Made by a program: the position numbers and the translations under genes
The notes under the pieces: model-generated
Seen by the model: the letters and a program-made list of their open reading frames with translations, nothing else
Database searches by the model: none
Told to the model about the DNA's origin: nothing
NCBI GenBank assembly: GCA_910577165.1
Contig: CAJTLX010000029.1
Span: 1 to 42,008, forward strand
DNA length: 42,008 nucleotides
Direction of reading: 5' to 3'
Source: an uncultured Lachnospiraceae bacterium
Lineage (GTDB): Bacteria > Bacillota > Clostridia > Lachnospirales > Lachnospiraceae
Shown: one piece after another, positions 1 through 9,049 of the stretch
Layout of the letters: every line of letters begins with the position of its first letter
How positions within the stretch are numbered: the stretch's first letter is position 1

Positions 1-3000
1 TTTACGCTGTAATCGTAGAAGGTTCCGCCCGTGCCGGTATAGGTTCCGTTTGCATCCTTGTCCAGTTCATATTGTTCCGGTTTTACAGTCTGTAGGAGAT
101 GGCCGGACTTATCATAGAGGGAAACCGCCGTGCCGCCATCCGGGTAATGCTCCCTTGTTACATATCCGTTTGGAAGATATTCCCAGCTATAGAGATCCCC
201 CCTTGCAGTGGTTTCGGAGAGTCGGTGTCCTAATGGATCGTAGGTGTAAGTATAGGTATTTCCCGCCGCGTCCGTGACTGCTGTCGCGTTGCCGTAGGCA
301 TCGTAGGCATAGAGTTGTTTTTCCCCTTCCGGATTTGTTGTTTCCGCAAGCAGACCGCGCAGTTTGGAGTGGAATTTTTCTTCCGCTTCTTTGTCCGTAT
401 AGTAGCGGTACTCTTCAACAATATAGTCCTGGTCAGCGCAGGTAATATTTTTTAGTTTTTCATTCAGATTCTTCTCCGTCACACCCGTGATGGCGGCACC
501 GTCCGTTCTGCGCACATTTTTAAGCAGGGAAATACCTTTGTCATCGTAGACGTGATAGGTGTAGACATTGGTTTGGCTGCACTCGATCACACAGTTATTC
601 CATGCATCGTACCACATTTTCTGTATGCTGCCGTCCGCATATATTGTCTGGATGATATTTCCATTTTCATCCAGAATATAGGAAGTTTTGCTTCCGTACT
701 CATCCGTTGTAGAGATAACATCCGCGTAGTGGAAGCCCTCTTTCTGTGGAGCGTACTCCGTTTTTTCCATGCTGCCATCCGGATTTTTTACGGCGGTCAG
801 GTACATATCGCTGTTGTACCAGTAAGTCCATTCCCTGCCGTCTGTCGATGTTACCAGGGTTTCTTTTTTGTCCGGATCGTAGGCGTAGGTCTTGATCCCG
901 CCGTAGGCATCGATGCAGGTTGTCACCTGGATATCGGTGGTTTTTGGCGGATTGCTTTCTACGGTATTCTGCGCGTTAGATGTTTTCTCAGTGACCATTT
1001 CGGCTTTCGCACTATTTGTTTTTCCGCTTAGAGTTCTCATTGTTATTTTCTGTGGCGCGGAGAACATTACTGGGCGGACATCCGCCATACCTTCTACTGT
1101 TTTTTCGCTTCCGTGATAGTCAAAAGACTGTACCTGGTACCCTTCCGGATCAAGAATCTGTGTAAGATAACCTTCCTCATCGTAAGTGTATGTTGTTGTT
1201 CCACCTAAAACATTGGTCACTGCTGCCAGATATCCCTTTTCATTATAGGTATAAATGACTTCATGTCCCATCGGATCGGTTAGCTTTGTAAGTTTTCCAT
1301 CGGAGTTGACCGCGAGTTTGTAACTGCGTCCCGCCGCGTCCACCAACTCAGAAATCTTTCCGTCCGTATAGGAAACTTTCGTCCGGTTTCCATAGCGATC
1401 TTCAATATGGGCAAGTTTTCCGTCCCGCTTAAAATAGTAGCGATCCTGGTTTGGCTCCACAACGACAAAGAGGTCATTCTTATCCCATGTGGCTGTTCTT
1501 CTGCTGTATTTGCTCAGATAACTTCCGTCCGTCTGTTTCCAGAAAGTATCCGAGCTTCCGTCCGGGAATGAAGCGATCACCCCGTCCGAGTACACTTCAC
1601 ATTTCGCGTCAAACCCAAAACTCCAGCCGCGTCCTAGAATGGAATCCGCATCGTTTTGTGAGTTGTAGGTGCGCGTGATCTCGTACTGGATGCCCGGAAT
1701 TGCAATTACCATATCGGTCACGGAGAAGGACACATTTCCCGTAATTGGATTTACCCCCGGTTCGCCAAAGTGAAATGCACGCATTGGAGCGTTGATTTTC
1801 TTTTCATCCTTTAAGTAATATGCATAAAGAGTATGATCGCCCGCCGTTTCCACTTTGCTTTCTGCGGTGATCCGATTCTGCCCCCCGATCTCCAAATACC
1901 AGTCGATAAAATGAAATCCTTCGTACTCCGCTGTTGGCAGTTCGCCGTAGGCTTCCCCAAAGACAACTTCCCTTTGTTCTTCGTTACAAGTTCCCCCCAT
2001 CGGGTGGAAGGTGACAATATAATGCTCCGCCTCCCAGTGTGCATATACGGTAATATCTTTCTCCCCTTCAAAAAGGGTATCCTCCCCAACTTGTTCTCCC
2101 GCCAGCGCATCAGTGTACCATCCGGTAAAGCGGTATCCGGTGCGTGTGGCAACGGGAAGTTCCCCGTAGGCTTCCCCCGCCGCAAGTGCTTTTGATGTGA
2201 CAGTGCAGTTTCCTTCCCCCGCATCAAAGATAAGCTGCATTCGCACCTTATCCCAGTGCGCGTAGAGCGTATGTGATTCCGGATTTCTTACCAGTGTGGA
2301 TTCCTGCACAAGTTCTCCGCCATCCGCCTGGGTAAACCATCCCATAAAAAGATATCCATCCCTGATTGGTGTTGGCAGTTCTCCATATGGTTTTTCATAG
2401 ATAAGACTTTTCTTATCAACAGTACAGTTTCCTTCCCCCGCATCAAAGGTGACGGAGAGAGAGGCCGGCTTAAAGTGTGCATAACAAGTTGTGGTATCCG
2501 TAAATGGAACTTTTGTTGTTTCTGTGATTTTTGTGCCACCCTCCGGCTCAGTATACCATCCAGCAAATACATAATTTGCCAAAGTCGGTGTGGGCAGTTC
2601 CCCGTAGTCTTCCTTGTAGGTAACAACTTTTGAAGCTTGCGCCAAATTTCCGCCGTTTGCATAGAAGAGGAGAGTCGGTGTTTTTGCTTTAAACTGTGCA
2701 TACAAGGATAGGTCTTCCGCTGCATTGCAGCGATCGGTTGCGGTCACTTCATTTCCGCCGGTTGATTTTGTGTACCAGCCAGAAAAATTGTAACCTTCCT
2801 TTTCTGCCGCAGGAAGATCTCCGTAGCAATCCCCCTTTAACAAAGTCTTTAGCGCGAGGACTTTTCCACCAGAGAGAAGTTTTACTTCGATCTCCGCTTT
2901 GGTCCAGTGAGCATAGTAGTGCTTATCCCCCGGCACATTTAATTTTGTGCTGGTTTTTATCGCTGTGCCGCCCGCGGGTTTTGTGTACCATCCGGAGAGG

Positions 3001-6000
3001 TTTTCGTTCTCCTTTGTCACTTTTGGCAATGTGCCAATGCTTGCCCCCATCGTGACAATTTTTGTGGAACTTGTTGGCTCCCCGCCCGCAGAGTCAAAGG
3101 TCAGAGTATACTCCCTTGCCGTCCAGTCTGCGTACAGCGTATGTCCGTCCGTCTTTTTCATTATGGTATCCGCAGTTATTATACTTGTACTGCTTTTGCT
3201 TGTCTTCCAGCCATTAAAAATATATCCTGCCTTTGTCGGGACGGGCAGTGTACCATATGCGGTCTGATAGGCAATTCTTTTTACTTCCCTTACCGGACTG
3301 CCGCCATCTTCATAAAAGGAAACCACAATAGTTTTTGGCATCCAGTGTGCATAGATCGTTTGATTTTCCTCCCACATAAAGCTGCTCTGCGCCGTGATTT
3401 CCTCTCCCCCGACTTCCTTGGTAAAGAACCCCAAAAGTTCATAGCCGGTTCTGGTAAAGAGAGGGAATTTTCCCTCTGATCCCCCATAGGTGCCGCCATA
3501 GGTTGTGGATAGTGTTCTTGTTGATACGCTGGATGGCTGACCATCCGAACCGGTTACCACGGAGGAACCGCCGTTCCCATCAAGGGTAACCTTATAGGTC
3601 TTTTTCTCCCACTGTGCATAAAGTGTCTGCGGGGAGAGAATTTCTGCTTTGCTGCTTGCAGTGATCTTTTCTCCCGCTTCCTTTTCGGTAAACCAGCCGG
3701 AAAATGTATAGCCAAAACGGCTTGGTGTTGGCAGTGTTCCATAGACCTCCCCGTAGACTACCGTGATAGGGGATGCGTTAAGTACCCCGCCATTTGCATC
3801 AAACTGAACCGTATTTTGTATCCCTTCCCAGTGTGCATAGAAAGTATCCGATGTGGTAATTTCGCATATGGTTTCTTCCGTCATCTGTGTGCCAACTGTC
3901 TGTCCGGTAAACCAGCCGATAAAGTGATAGCCTGTTCTGGAAACTTTTGGAAATGAATTATATTTTTGTCCATAGGTATACGCTACTTCAAGAGTTCCCA
4001 CTGTCCCATCAGTTGTTGCGATACCGCCGCCGTTCGCGCTAAAGCGGATGGTTGGGCGAAGTACTTCCCAGTGTGCGTAGAGTTTTTGATTCTGTGTTAC
4101 GGTTACAATGCTCTCCGCCGTGATCTGTGTTCCGCCGTCCTTTGCGGTATACCAGCCAATAAACTTATGACCTGTCCGGCTTGTTGAGGCAAGTGTTCCA
4201 TAGGCTTCCCCAGAGGTGATGGATTTCGTTTTTGTCACACTGGTTCCGCCGTTTGCGTCATAGCTAAGAGTTGAGGTAATTCCCGTCCAGTGTGCGTACA
4301 GAGTATGATCATATGCTTTCTTCATTGAAGTGCTGGCACTGACCTTTGTCCCACCGTCCGGCTCGGTATACCATCCCACAAAGCTAAGTCCCGGCTTGGT
4401 TGGGGTTGGCAGTGTCCCGTAAGTTTTGGTGTAGGTTACTGTGATGCTCCCGCAATTTGTCCCGCCGCAGCTATTGAAATCCACCCTGTAGGTATTCGGT
4501 TTCCAGTGTGCGTACAGGGTATCCGTCTCGGTCAGATAGGTAATTTGTGTTCCGGATGTGCTTGAGGTATACCACCCGTCAAAAACATACCCCGGTTTTG
4601 TCGGAGTCGGGAAGGAAGAATATCCTGCTCCCACGGGAATTCCGATGTAGCGATAGGCAACCGTCCCACCATTTGCCTCAAATGTGATTGTAAATGTTTC
4701 CTGTTTCCAGCAGGCGTAGAGGATATGATCTTTTTCTACCTCCACATGACTGCTTGATGTAACTTTGTATCCATACTGTTTTTGGGTAAACCATCCGGCA
4801 AAGGTAAATCCCGTGCGCTTTGGTGTCGGGAGCGTTCCATAGGTGGAGCCGTAGGTTACTTCTTTACTCTGTGTGGTTGCAGTTCCCCCATTTAAATCAA
4901 AGGTTACTGTGACAGGTTTCCCCTTCCAATGCGCATACAAACGGATATTCGCACTTAATTTCACGGTATCCGTATCGTTTTTTTGCGTCCCTGAAGTTGC
5001 CGAGGTAAACCATCCTAAAAAGGTGTATCCCGCTCTTACTGGTACGGGGAGCGGGCCGTAAGTTTCCCCGTAGGAATAAATTCGCATATCGGTGTCGCAT
5101 ACACCGCCGTTTGCGTCAAAGGTAACGGTATAGCCTTTCTTTTGCCATTCTGCGCGGATCGTTGTATCCGCAGTCAGCGTAATAATCGTATCCGCAGTGA
5201 TCCGTTTGCCGTTTGCAAACCATCCAAGAAATTCATAACCGCTGCGGCTCGGTGTGCGCAGTGTCCCCGCTGCCTCCCCATAATAGACAGTTTTTGAACT
5301 TGATGAACCTTCGGTTCCCCCGTTGTTATCATATAAGAGTTTGATGGCATTTCCCCGGTAGTTGGCGTGCAGCGTGTGATTCTGTGCGGTCTTTACGCTG
5401 GTGGCGGAAGTCACGCTGGTGCCGCCAAATTCTTCGCCAAGTTTCCAGCCAGTAAAAGTATAATTCTGTTTTGTCGGTACTGGTAAATCCCCATATTTTT
5501 CTCCGAAAGTAACATGGTAAGTCTTTTGACCTAAAGTGCCTCCCTGTGCATTTAATGTGACAAGATATTGATTTCCCTGCCAGTGTGCATACAGGCTGGA
5601 CGCGGAGGAAAAGCGCATTAAGGTGGAGGAAAATACCTGGTCTCCTCCGGTCCTTGCAGTAAACCAGCCTTCAAATGTGTATCCTTCCTGCTTTGGCACG
5701 GGCAGTTCCCCATATGGTGAATCATAGTTATACGGCACAGTGCAGACACTTCCCTGCGTGCCATGAAAATACATAGTTCCGCCATTTGCATAAAATGTGA
5801 TCTCCGGCTTTTTTGGTGTCCAGTGTGCATAGAATACCACATCTTTGGTTAGGGATACCGTATCATTTTTTGTGATTTTCTTTGCTCCATCCCCAGATCC
5901 ATTGTACCAGCCGTCAAAGCGGTAGCCTGTTCTTGTCGGTGTTGGCAGCGTTCCGTAAGGTGTCCCATAGATAAAAAGGATACTGTCTTTGGAAACCGTT

Positions 6001-7253
6001 CCGCCATTTGCGTTAAAGCTCACCGTGTATTCTTTTCCCGCCCAGCGGGCATACAATGTCGTATCGGTTTTAAGTTTTACCACTGCGTCGGTTTCAATTT
6101 TTTCCCCGCCGGAAATTTTGGTAAACCATCCAGAAAAATCATAGTGTTCCTTTTTTAGTTCTGGCAGCGGGGGATAGGGTTCTCCATAAATAACTTCCAA
6201 TACCTGTTTTTCCCCTTCCTCTGTAAGGGGCTGCAAGGTAAGCTTTAGCCGAATTCCTTCCCATTTGGCGTAAAATACAGTACCGAGTGATGGAGTATAG
6301 CGAGTTGCCTCGGTTACCTGTATTTCTTTTTCCCCATTTTTTGCAAACCAGCCCAAAAAGAGATATCCTGTCCTCTCCGGTGTTGGCAATGTCCCGATCA
6401 AAGTTCCCGGATATACCGGGATCTCGCTGATATCGCATTCTCCGCCCTCTGTTTCAAGTGTCGCCTTAGCTTCCACTTCCGTCCATTGCGCATAGAGGGT
6501 GTGTGCTGTCTGCATCTTTACGGGTGTGGTTTCGCTTACTTTTTCGCCGCCCTGCGCACTTGTGTACCAGCCATCAAAAAGATAGCCTTCTTTTTGTACT
6601 TCGGGCAGCGTGCCGTATGCCATCCCATATTCCACGATTTTTGCAGGGATCCCGGCTCCCTCTGCCTGGAAGGAAACGCTTACCTCCACACCGCCCCAAT
6701 GCGCATACAGCGGTACGGCGGAAGTAACGGTAACCAGATCGGAAGGGTTCACCTTCTCGCCCCCGTCATAGGCCGTGAACCAACCCAAAAATTGATATCC
6801 AGCTTTCTTTGGCGTTGGCAGTGTATTATATGGTTCACCAAAATTTACCAAAATCTCGGTTTCGTTTAGCTCTCCGCCGTTTGCATACAGATCTACACGG
6901 ATGGAAAGTGGCCTCCAGTGTGCATAGAGAGTGGGGAAAGCTGCCACGGTTGTTTCGTCCACCCTGACTCCGCCATTTTCCTCAGTAAACCATCCTAAAA
7001 AATCATACCCGACACGAACGGGTGTTGGCAGTGTTCCATAGCTTTTTCCCGGCTCCACAAATAATTCCGGCTCAGAAGCAAAACCTCCGCCTGTCGGATT
7101 AAGAGATATTTTATTCCCTTTTTGTGTTTTTTCCTGCGCTGTTACAGAAGATTCTGCTGCCTGCGCGGACTGCGTAGGCGGAACATACCCGCCCGCCGTG
7201 TTGATAGTAAGTGCGATCGCTAACATTCTCGCAATCCATTTACTTTTTCTCAT
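1..7253 (-). CDS. Giant secreted InlB B-repeat / RHS (YD-repeat) surface protein, partial at C-terminus
   Basis: I translated this reading frame from the ATG at 7253 to the left edge without meeting a stop: 2,417 codons, the C-terminus being outside the window. A GGGGG ribosome binding site precedes the start. Residues 1 to about 35 form a signal peptide (MRKSKWIARMLAIALTINTA, then a likely QAA cleavage site). Residues about 46-1815 hold 24 repeats of about 74 residues, each with the InlB B-repeat (Listeria-Bacteroides, Flg_new) signature GY-F-GW(F/Y)T---GG and LYAHW. From about residue 1825 there is an RHS-type segment (FGEPGVNPITGNVSFS, then TRTYNS and GRGWSFGFD), followed by YD repeats such as YTYDEEGYL and YAYDAYGN. 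In these families B-repeats act as an extracellular stalk and RHS repeats form a shell that can enclose a C-terminal toxin. Whether a toxin or wall anchor follows cannot be seen here. Confidence 0.93.
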   Translation of the reverse strand, partial: MRKSKWIARMLAIALTINTAGGYVPPTQSAQAAESSVTAQEKTQKGNKISLNPTGGGFASEPELFVEPGKSYGTLPTPVRVGYDFLGWFTEENGGVRVDETTVAAFPTLYAHWRPLSIRVDLYANGGELNETEILVNFGEPYNTLPTPKKAGYQFLGWFTAYDGGEKVNPSDLVTVTSAVPLYAHWGGVEVSVSFQAEGAGIPAKIVEYGMAYGTLPEVQKEGYLFDGWYTSAQGGEKVSETTPVKMQTAHTLYAQWTEVEAKATLETEGGECDISEIPVYPGTLIGTLPTPERTGYLFLGWFAKNGEKEIQVTEATRYTPSLGTVFYAKWEGIRLKLTLQPLTEEGEKQVLEVIYGEPYPPLPELKKEHYDFSGWFTKISGGEKIETDAVVKLKTDTTLYARWAGKEYTVSFNANGGTVSKDSILFIYGTPYGTLPTPTRTGYRFDGWYNGSGDGAKKITKNDTVSLTKDVVFYAHWTPKKPEITFYANGGTMYFHGTQGSVCTVPYNYDSPYGELPVPKQEGYTFEGWFTARTGGDQVFSSTLMRFSSASSLYAHWQGNQYLVTLNAQGGTLGQKTYHVTFGEKYGDLPVPTKQNYTFTGWKLGEEFGGTSVTSATSVKTAQNHTLHANYRGNAIKLLYDNNGGTEGSSSSKTVYYGEAAGTLRTPSRSGYEFLGWFANGKRITADTIITLTADTTIRAEWQKKGYTVTFDANGGVCDTDMRIYSYGETYGPLPVPVRAGYTFLGWFTSATSGTQKNDTDTVKLSANIRLYAHWKGKPVTVTFDLNGGTATTQSKEVTYGSTYGTLPTPKRTGFTFAGWFTQKQYGYKVTSSSHVEVEKDHILYACWKQETFTITFEANGGTVAYRYIGIPVGAGYSSFPTPTKPGYVFDGWYTSSTSGTQITYLTETDTLYAHWKPNTYRVDFNSCGGTNCGSITVTYTKTYGTLPTPTKPGLSFVGWYTEPDGGTKVSASTSMKKAYDHTLYAHWTGITSTLSYDANGGTSVTKTKSITSGEAYGTLASTSRTGHKFIGWYTAKDGGTQITAESIVTVTQNQKLYAHWEVLRPTIRFSANGGGIATTDGTVGTLEVAYTYGQKYNSFPKVSRTGYHFIGWFTGQTVGTQMTEETICEITTSDTFYAHWEGIQNTVQFDANGGVLNASPITVVYGEVYGTLPTPSRFGYTFSGWFTEKEAGEKITASSKAEILSPQTLYAQWEKKTYKVTLDGNGGSSVVTGSDGQPSSVSTRTLSTTYGGTYGGSEGKFPLFTRTGYELLGFFTKEVGGEEITAQSSFMWEENQTIYAHWMPKTIVVSFYEDGGSPVREVKRIAYQTAYGTLPVPTKAGYIFNGWKTSKSSTSIITADTIMKKTDGHTLYADWTAREYTLTFDSAGGEPTSSTKIVTMGASIGTLPKVTKENENLSGWYTKPAGGTAIKTSTKLNVPGDKHYYAHWTKAEIEVKLLSGGKVLALKTLLKGDCYGDLPAAEKEGYNFSGWYTKSTGGNEVTATDRCNAAEDLSLYAQFKAKTPTLLFYANGGNLAQASKVVTYKEDYGELPTPTLANYVFAGWYTEPEGGTKITETTKVPFTDTTTCYAHFKPASLSVTFDAGEGNCTVDKKSLIYEKPYGELPTPIRDGYLFMGWFTQADGGELVQESTLVRNPESHTLYAHWDKVRMQLIFDAGEGNCTVTSKALAAGEAYGELPVATRTGYRFTGWYTDALAGEQVGEDTLFEGEKDITVYAHWEAEHYIVTFHPMGGTCNEEQREVVFGEAYGELPTAEYEGFHFIDWYLEIGGQNRITAESKVETAGDHTLYAYYLKDEKKINAPMRAFHFGEPGVNPITGNVSFSVTDMVIAIPGIQYEITRTYNSQNDADSILGRGWSFGFDAKCEVYSDGVIASFPDGSSDTFWKQTDGSYLSKYSRRTATWDKNDLFVVVEPNQDRYYFKRDGKLAHIEDRYGNRTKVSYTDGKISELVDAAGRSYKLAVNSDGKLTKLTDPMGHEVIYTYNEKGYLAAVTNVLGGTTTYTYDEEGYLTQILDPEGYQVQSFDYHGSEKTVEGMADVRPVMFSAPQKITMRTLSGKTNSAKAEMVTEKTSNAQNTVESNPPKTTDIQVTTCIDAYGGIKTYAYDPDKKETLVTSTDGREWTYWYNSDMYLTAVKNPDGSMEKTEYAPQKEGFHYADVISTTDEYGSKTSYILDENGNIIQTIYADGSIQKMWYDAWNNCVIECSQTNVYTYHVYDDKGISLLKNVRRTDGAAITGVTEKNLNEKLKNITCADQDYIVEEYRYYTDKEAEEKFHSKLRGLLAETTNPEGEKQLYAYDAYGNATAVTDAAGNTYTYTYDPLGHRLSETTARGDLYSWEYLPNGYVTREHYPDGGTAVSLYDKSGHLLQTVKPEQYELDKDANGTYTGTGGTFYDYSV
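1790..7110 (-). repeat. Array of 24 InlB-type B-repeats (coding, about 224 bp period)
   Basis: I counted 24 units by the GW(F/Y) core, from VGYDFLGWFT near the N-terminus to EGFHFIDWYL near residue 1800. Units diverge in sequence: some have lost the GG after the core (FLGWFAKNGEK) or substitute the core (LLGFFTKEVGG, FIDWYLEIGG). This suggests old divergence rather than recent tandem expansion. At DNA level the units are recognisable by CCAGTGTGCATA-like stretches but are not identical. They are protein repeats and not CRISPR or transposon ends. Confidence 0.9.
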
Positions 7254-7302
7254 TTCGTTTTCCCCCTTTCACAAATAGCAAAGCCAGTAGATATTTTGTT
7301 AC

Positions 7303-7308
7303 ATTATA
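7303..7308 (-). promoter_or_regulatory. Candidate -10 box of the giant surface-protein gene
   Basis: On the minus strand a TATAAT sits about 50 bp upstream of the ATG at 7253. The hexamer 17 bp upstream is A-rich and is not a good -35 box, so the promoter may be weak or need an activator. This assignment rests on pattern alone. Confidence 0.45.
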
Positions 7309-7385
7309 GTGCCTTTATCGACATCTTTTTTGCACTTGATAATAGAAGAAAAGTTTCACTTATTTCACCTTGAATGCGAATTATT

Positions 7386-7414
7386 TTGATTTTTGCTTTT
7401 ATATCTGTTAGAAT
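7386..7414 (+). promoter_or_regulatory. Sigma-A type promoter of the sortase/surface protein operon
   Basis: TTGATT at 7386-7391, a 17-bp spacer and TAGAAT at 7409-7414 lie about 100 bp upstream of the chosen sortase start. The spacer end and -10 region (7396-7416) match the rpmB promoter (40154-40174) at 20 of 21 positions. Confidence 0.6.
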
Positions 7415-7516
7415 AAAAGGATAGGAAAACTCAAGTTTGTGCCCCTGCAATCCGATATAAAGATAGGATGGACTTACAATGCAGCGGATAAAGCAAAGGC
7501 AGTACGGAGGAAAGCT

Positions 7517-9025
7517 ATGGGAAAGTGGAATATCGGGAGGATGGAATTTGCCACAAAGGAAGATTATAAGGCGGGATGCCGGGATTTAAAGCGCATTCAG
7601 ACACTTGTGGCGGGAGTGGAGCTGGACGATCGCGGGGAAGCGGCGGAACTTTATGAAATGTTGGAAAAGCAGCCGTTTCTTTTTGAGAGCGAGTTGGGTG
7701 TGGCATTCCGCGCTTACATAGACGATAAGGCAAGCGGGATCAGACATCCGCGTGGGGTCTTTCCGGAGGAATGTCTGTTTACTGGAAAGGCAGCAAAGAA
7801 AAAGAAGGCAAAACAAAAGAGGGAAGAGAAGTCGGACGGAAGGGAGGCGATGCGCTCTGAGCAGACGAAACTGCGCGAGCGTGATATTGGACGACAAGAG
7901 GAGGAAACTACCCCTTATCAGGATTTATCCCGTGTACGAACGAGAACGGTCAGAGAAAGCAGGGAGGGACAAAACCTTCGGGGAGGAAGAGAAGCAAAAG
8001 GAGAGCAAACCCTTTGGGGAGGGAGAGAAGCGGGGACAAGAAGGAGAGAGATTGAGCGAAATTCAAATATAAGCTGGGATTTTCGAAATGATTCGAAAGA
8101 AGAGGACGAAGAATATTCTTTAGATAAAAAGGAAAAAAGTAAAGACAAAAAGGGCGGGGGAAAGAAAAAACACCGTCTGTTAAAGTCTTTTTGTATTCTG
8201 GCGGGGGTTGGGCTGATCTTGTTCGCACTCTACCAAATATTTTCCTACGATATTTTAAGTTATATCAGCGAGCGCAAGATGGAGGAGTTAGCCTCCTGTA
8301 TCCTCACCCCGATTGAGCCGGAGGTTTCGGAGGCACATCGGATTGCAGACTTGATTGCAAGTGGTCGCTACACCGAGGAGGAGGCAATTGAAATTGCAAA
8401 GAAAGAGGAGCAGGAAACGGCAGAAGAGAGTGTGACGGAGGACGGTATCCTGTACCGCTACAGTGTGTTGTACGAGCGAAATCCGGAGATGGCAGGCTGG
8501 ATTTCGCTTGAGGGTACGGTGATCAATTACCCCGTGATGTTAACCCCTGCGGATGAGGAATATTATCTGAAAAAAGGATTCGATAAAAAATATGATATCA
8601 ATGGAATTCCGTTTATGGATGCGCGCTGTAATGTGGAGGAGCCAACGACAAATTTCCTGATTTACGGTCATAATATGAAAAATGGATCGATGTTTTCCGC
8701 ACTGCTTTCCTATGAGCAGGAAGCATTTTATAAGGAGCATCCGGTGATTCGCTTTGATACCGTGTATATGCGCGGGGAATATGAGATTGTCGGAGTATTT
8801 CGGGCGCAGATTCCCTATGCTTCGGACAAAGAAAGCTATCGATATTATTCTTTTATTGACACACAGGATGAGGAGGAATATAATACTTATATCCGCTATG
8901 TGAAAGAGCAGTCGTTTTATGAGACCGGAATTACAGCGGAGTACGGGACGCAGCTTTTAACGCTGTCGACCTGCGACCGATCGGTGGAGGCGGGGAGATT
9001 TGTAGTTGTGGCGAGAAAAAAATAA
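7517..9025 (+). CDS. Class B sortase with long charged cytoplasmic N-terminus
   Basis: A membrane transpeptidase that cleaves an LPXTG-like sorting signal and attaches the protein to peptidoglycan. The last 190 residues show the sortase fold signature: LIYGHNMKNGS with catalytic His385, TLSTCDRS with catalytic Cys486 and Arg488. A single membrane helix lies at about residues 221-242 (FCILAGVGLILFALYQIF). The first 220 residues are cytoplasmic, highly charged and partly repetitive (GGRE motifs), which is much longer than the short tail of classical SrtB. The start at 7517 is chosen because GGAGG lies 6 bp upstream; the frame is open to a GTG at 7439 but no ribosome binding site supports it. 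The next gene encodes a likely substrate with a TPQTG signal, so the two probably form an operon. Class assignment rests on overall similarity and the position of the motifs. Confidence 0.9.
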   Translation: MGKWNIGRMEFATKEDYKAGCRDLKRIQTLVAGVELDDRGEAAELYEMLEKQPFLFESELGVAFRAYIDDKASGIRHPRGVFPEECLFTGKAAKKKKAKQKREEKSDGREAMRSEQTKLRERDIGRQEEETTPYQDLSRVRTRTVRESREGQNLRGGREAKGEQTLWGGREAGTRRREIERNSNISWDFRNDSKEEDEEYSLDKKEKSKDKKGGGKKKHRLLKSFCILAGVGLILFALYQIFSYDILSYISERKMEELASCILTPIEPEVSEAHRIADLIASGRYTEEEAIEIAKKEEQETAEESVTEDGILYRYSVLYERNPEMAGWISLEGTVINYPVMLTPADEEYYLKKGFDKKYDINGIPFMDARCNVEEPTTNFLIYGHNMKNGSMFSALLSYEQEAFYKEHPVIRFDTVYMRGEYEIVGVFRAQIPYASDKESYRYYSFIDTQDEEEYNTYIRYVKEQSFYETGITAEYGTQLLTLSTCDRSVEAGRFVVVARKK

Positions 9026-9049
9026 TTGTTGCAGGAAATGAGGATAATT

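Noticed and set aside
1790..7110. Regular ~224-bp repeats as a CRISPR array or transposon cluster
   Set aside because: They are divergent, lie in one open reading frame and encode the InlB B-repeat motif; there are no short identical direct repeats with unique spacers.
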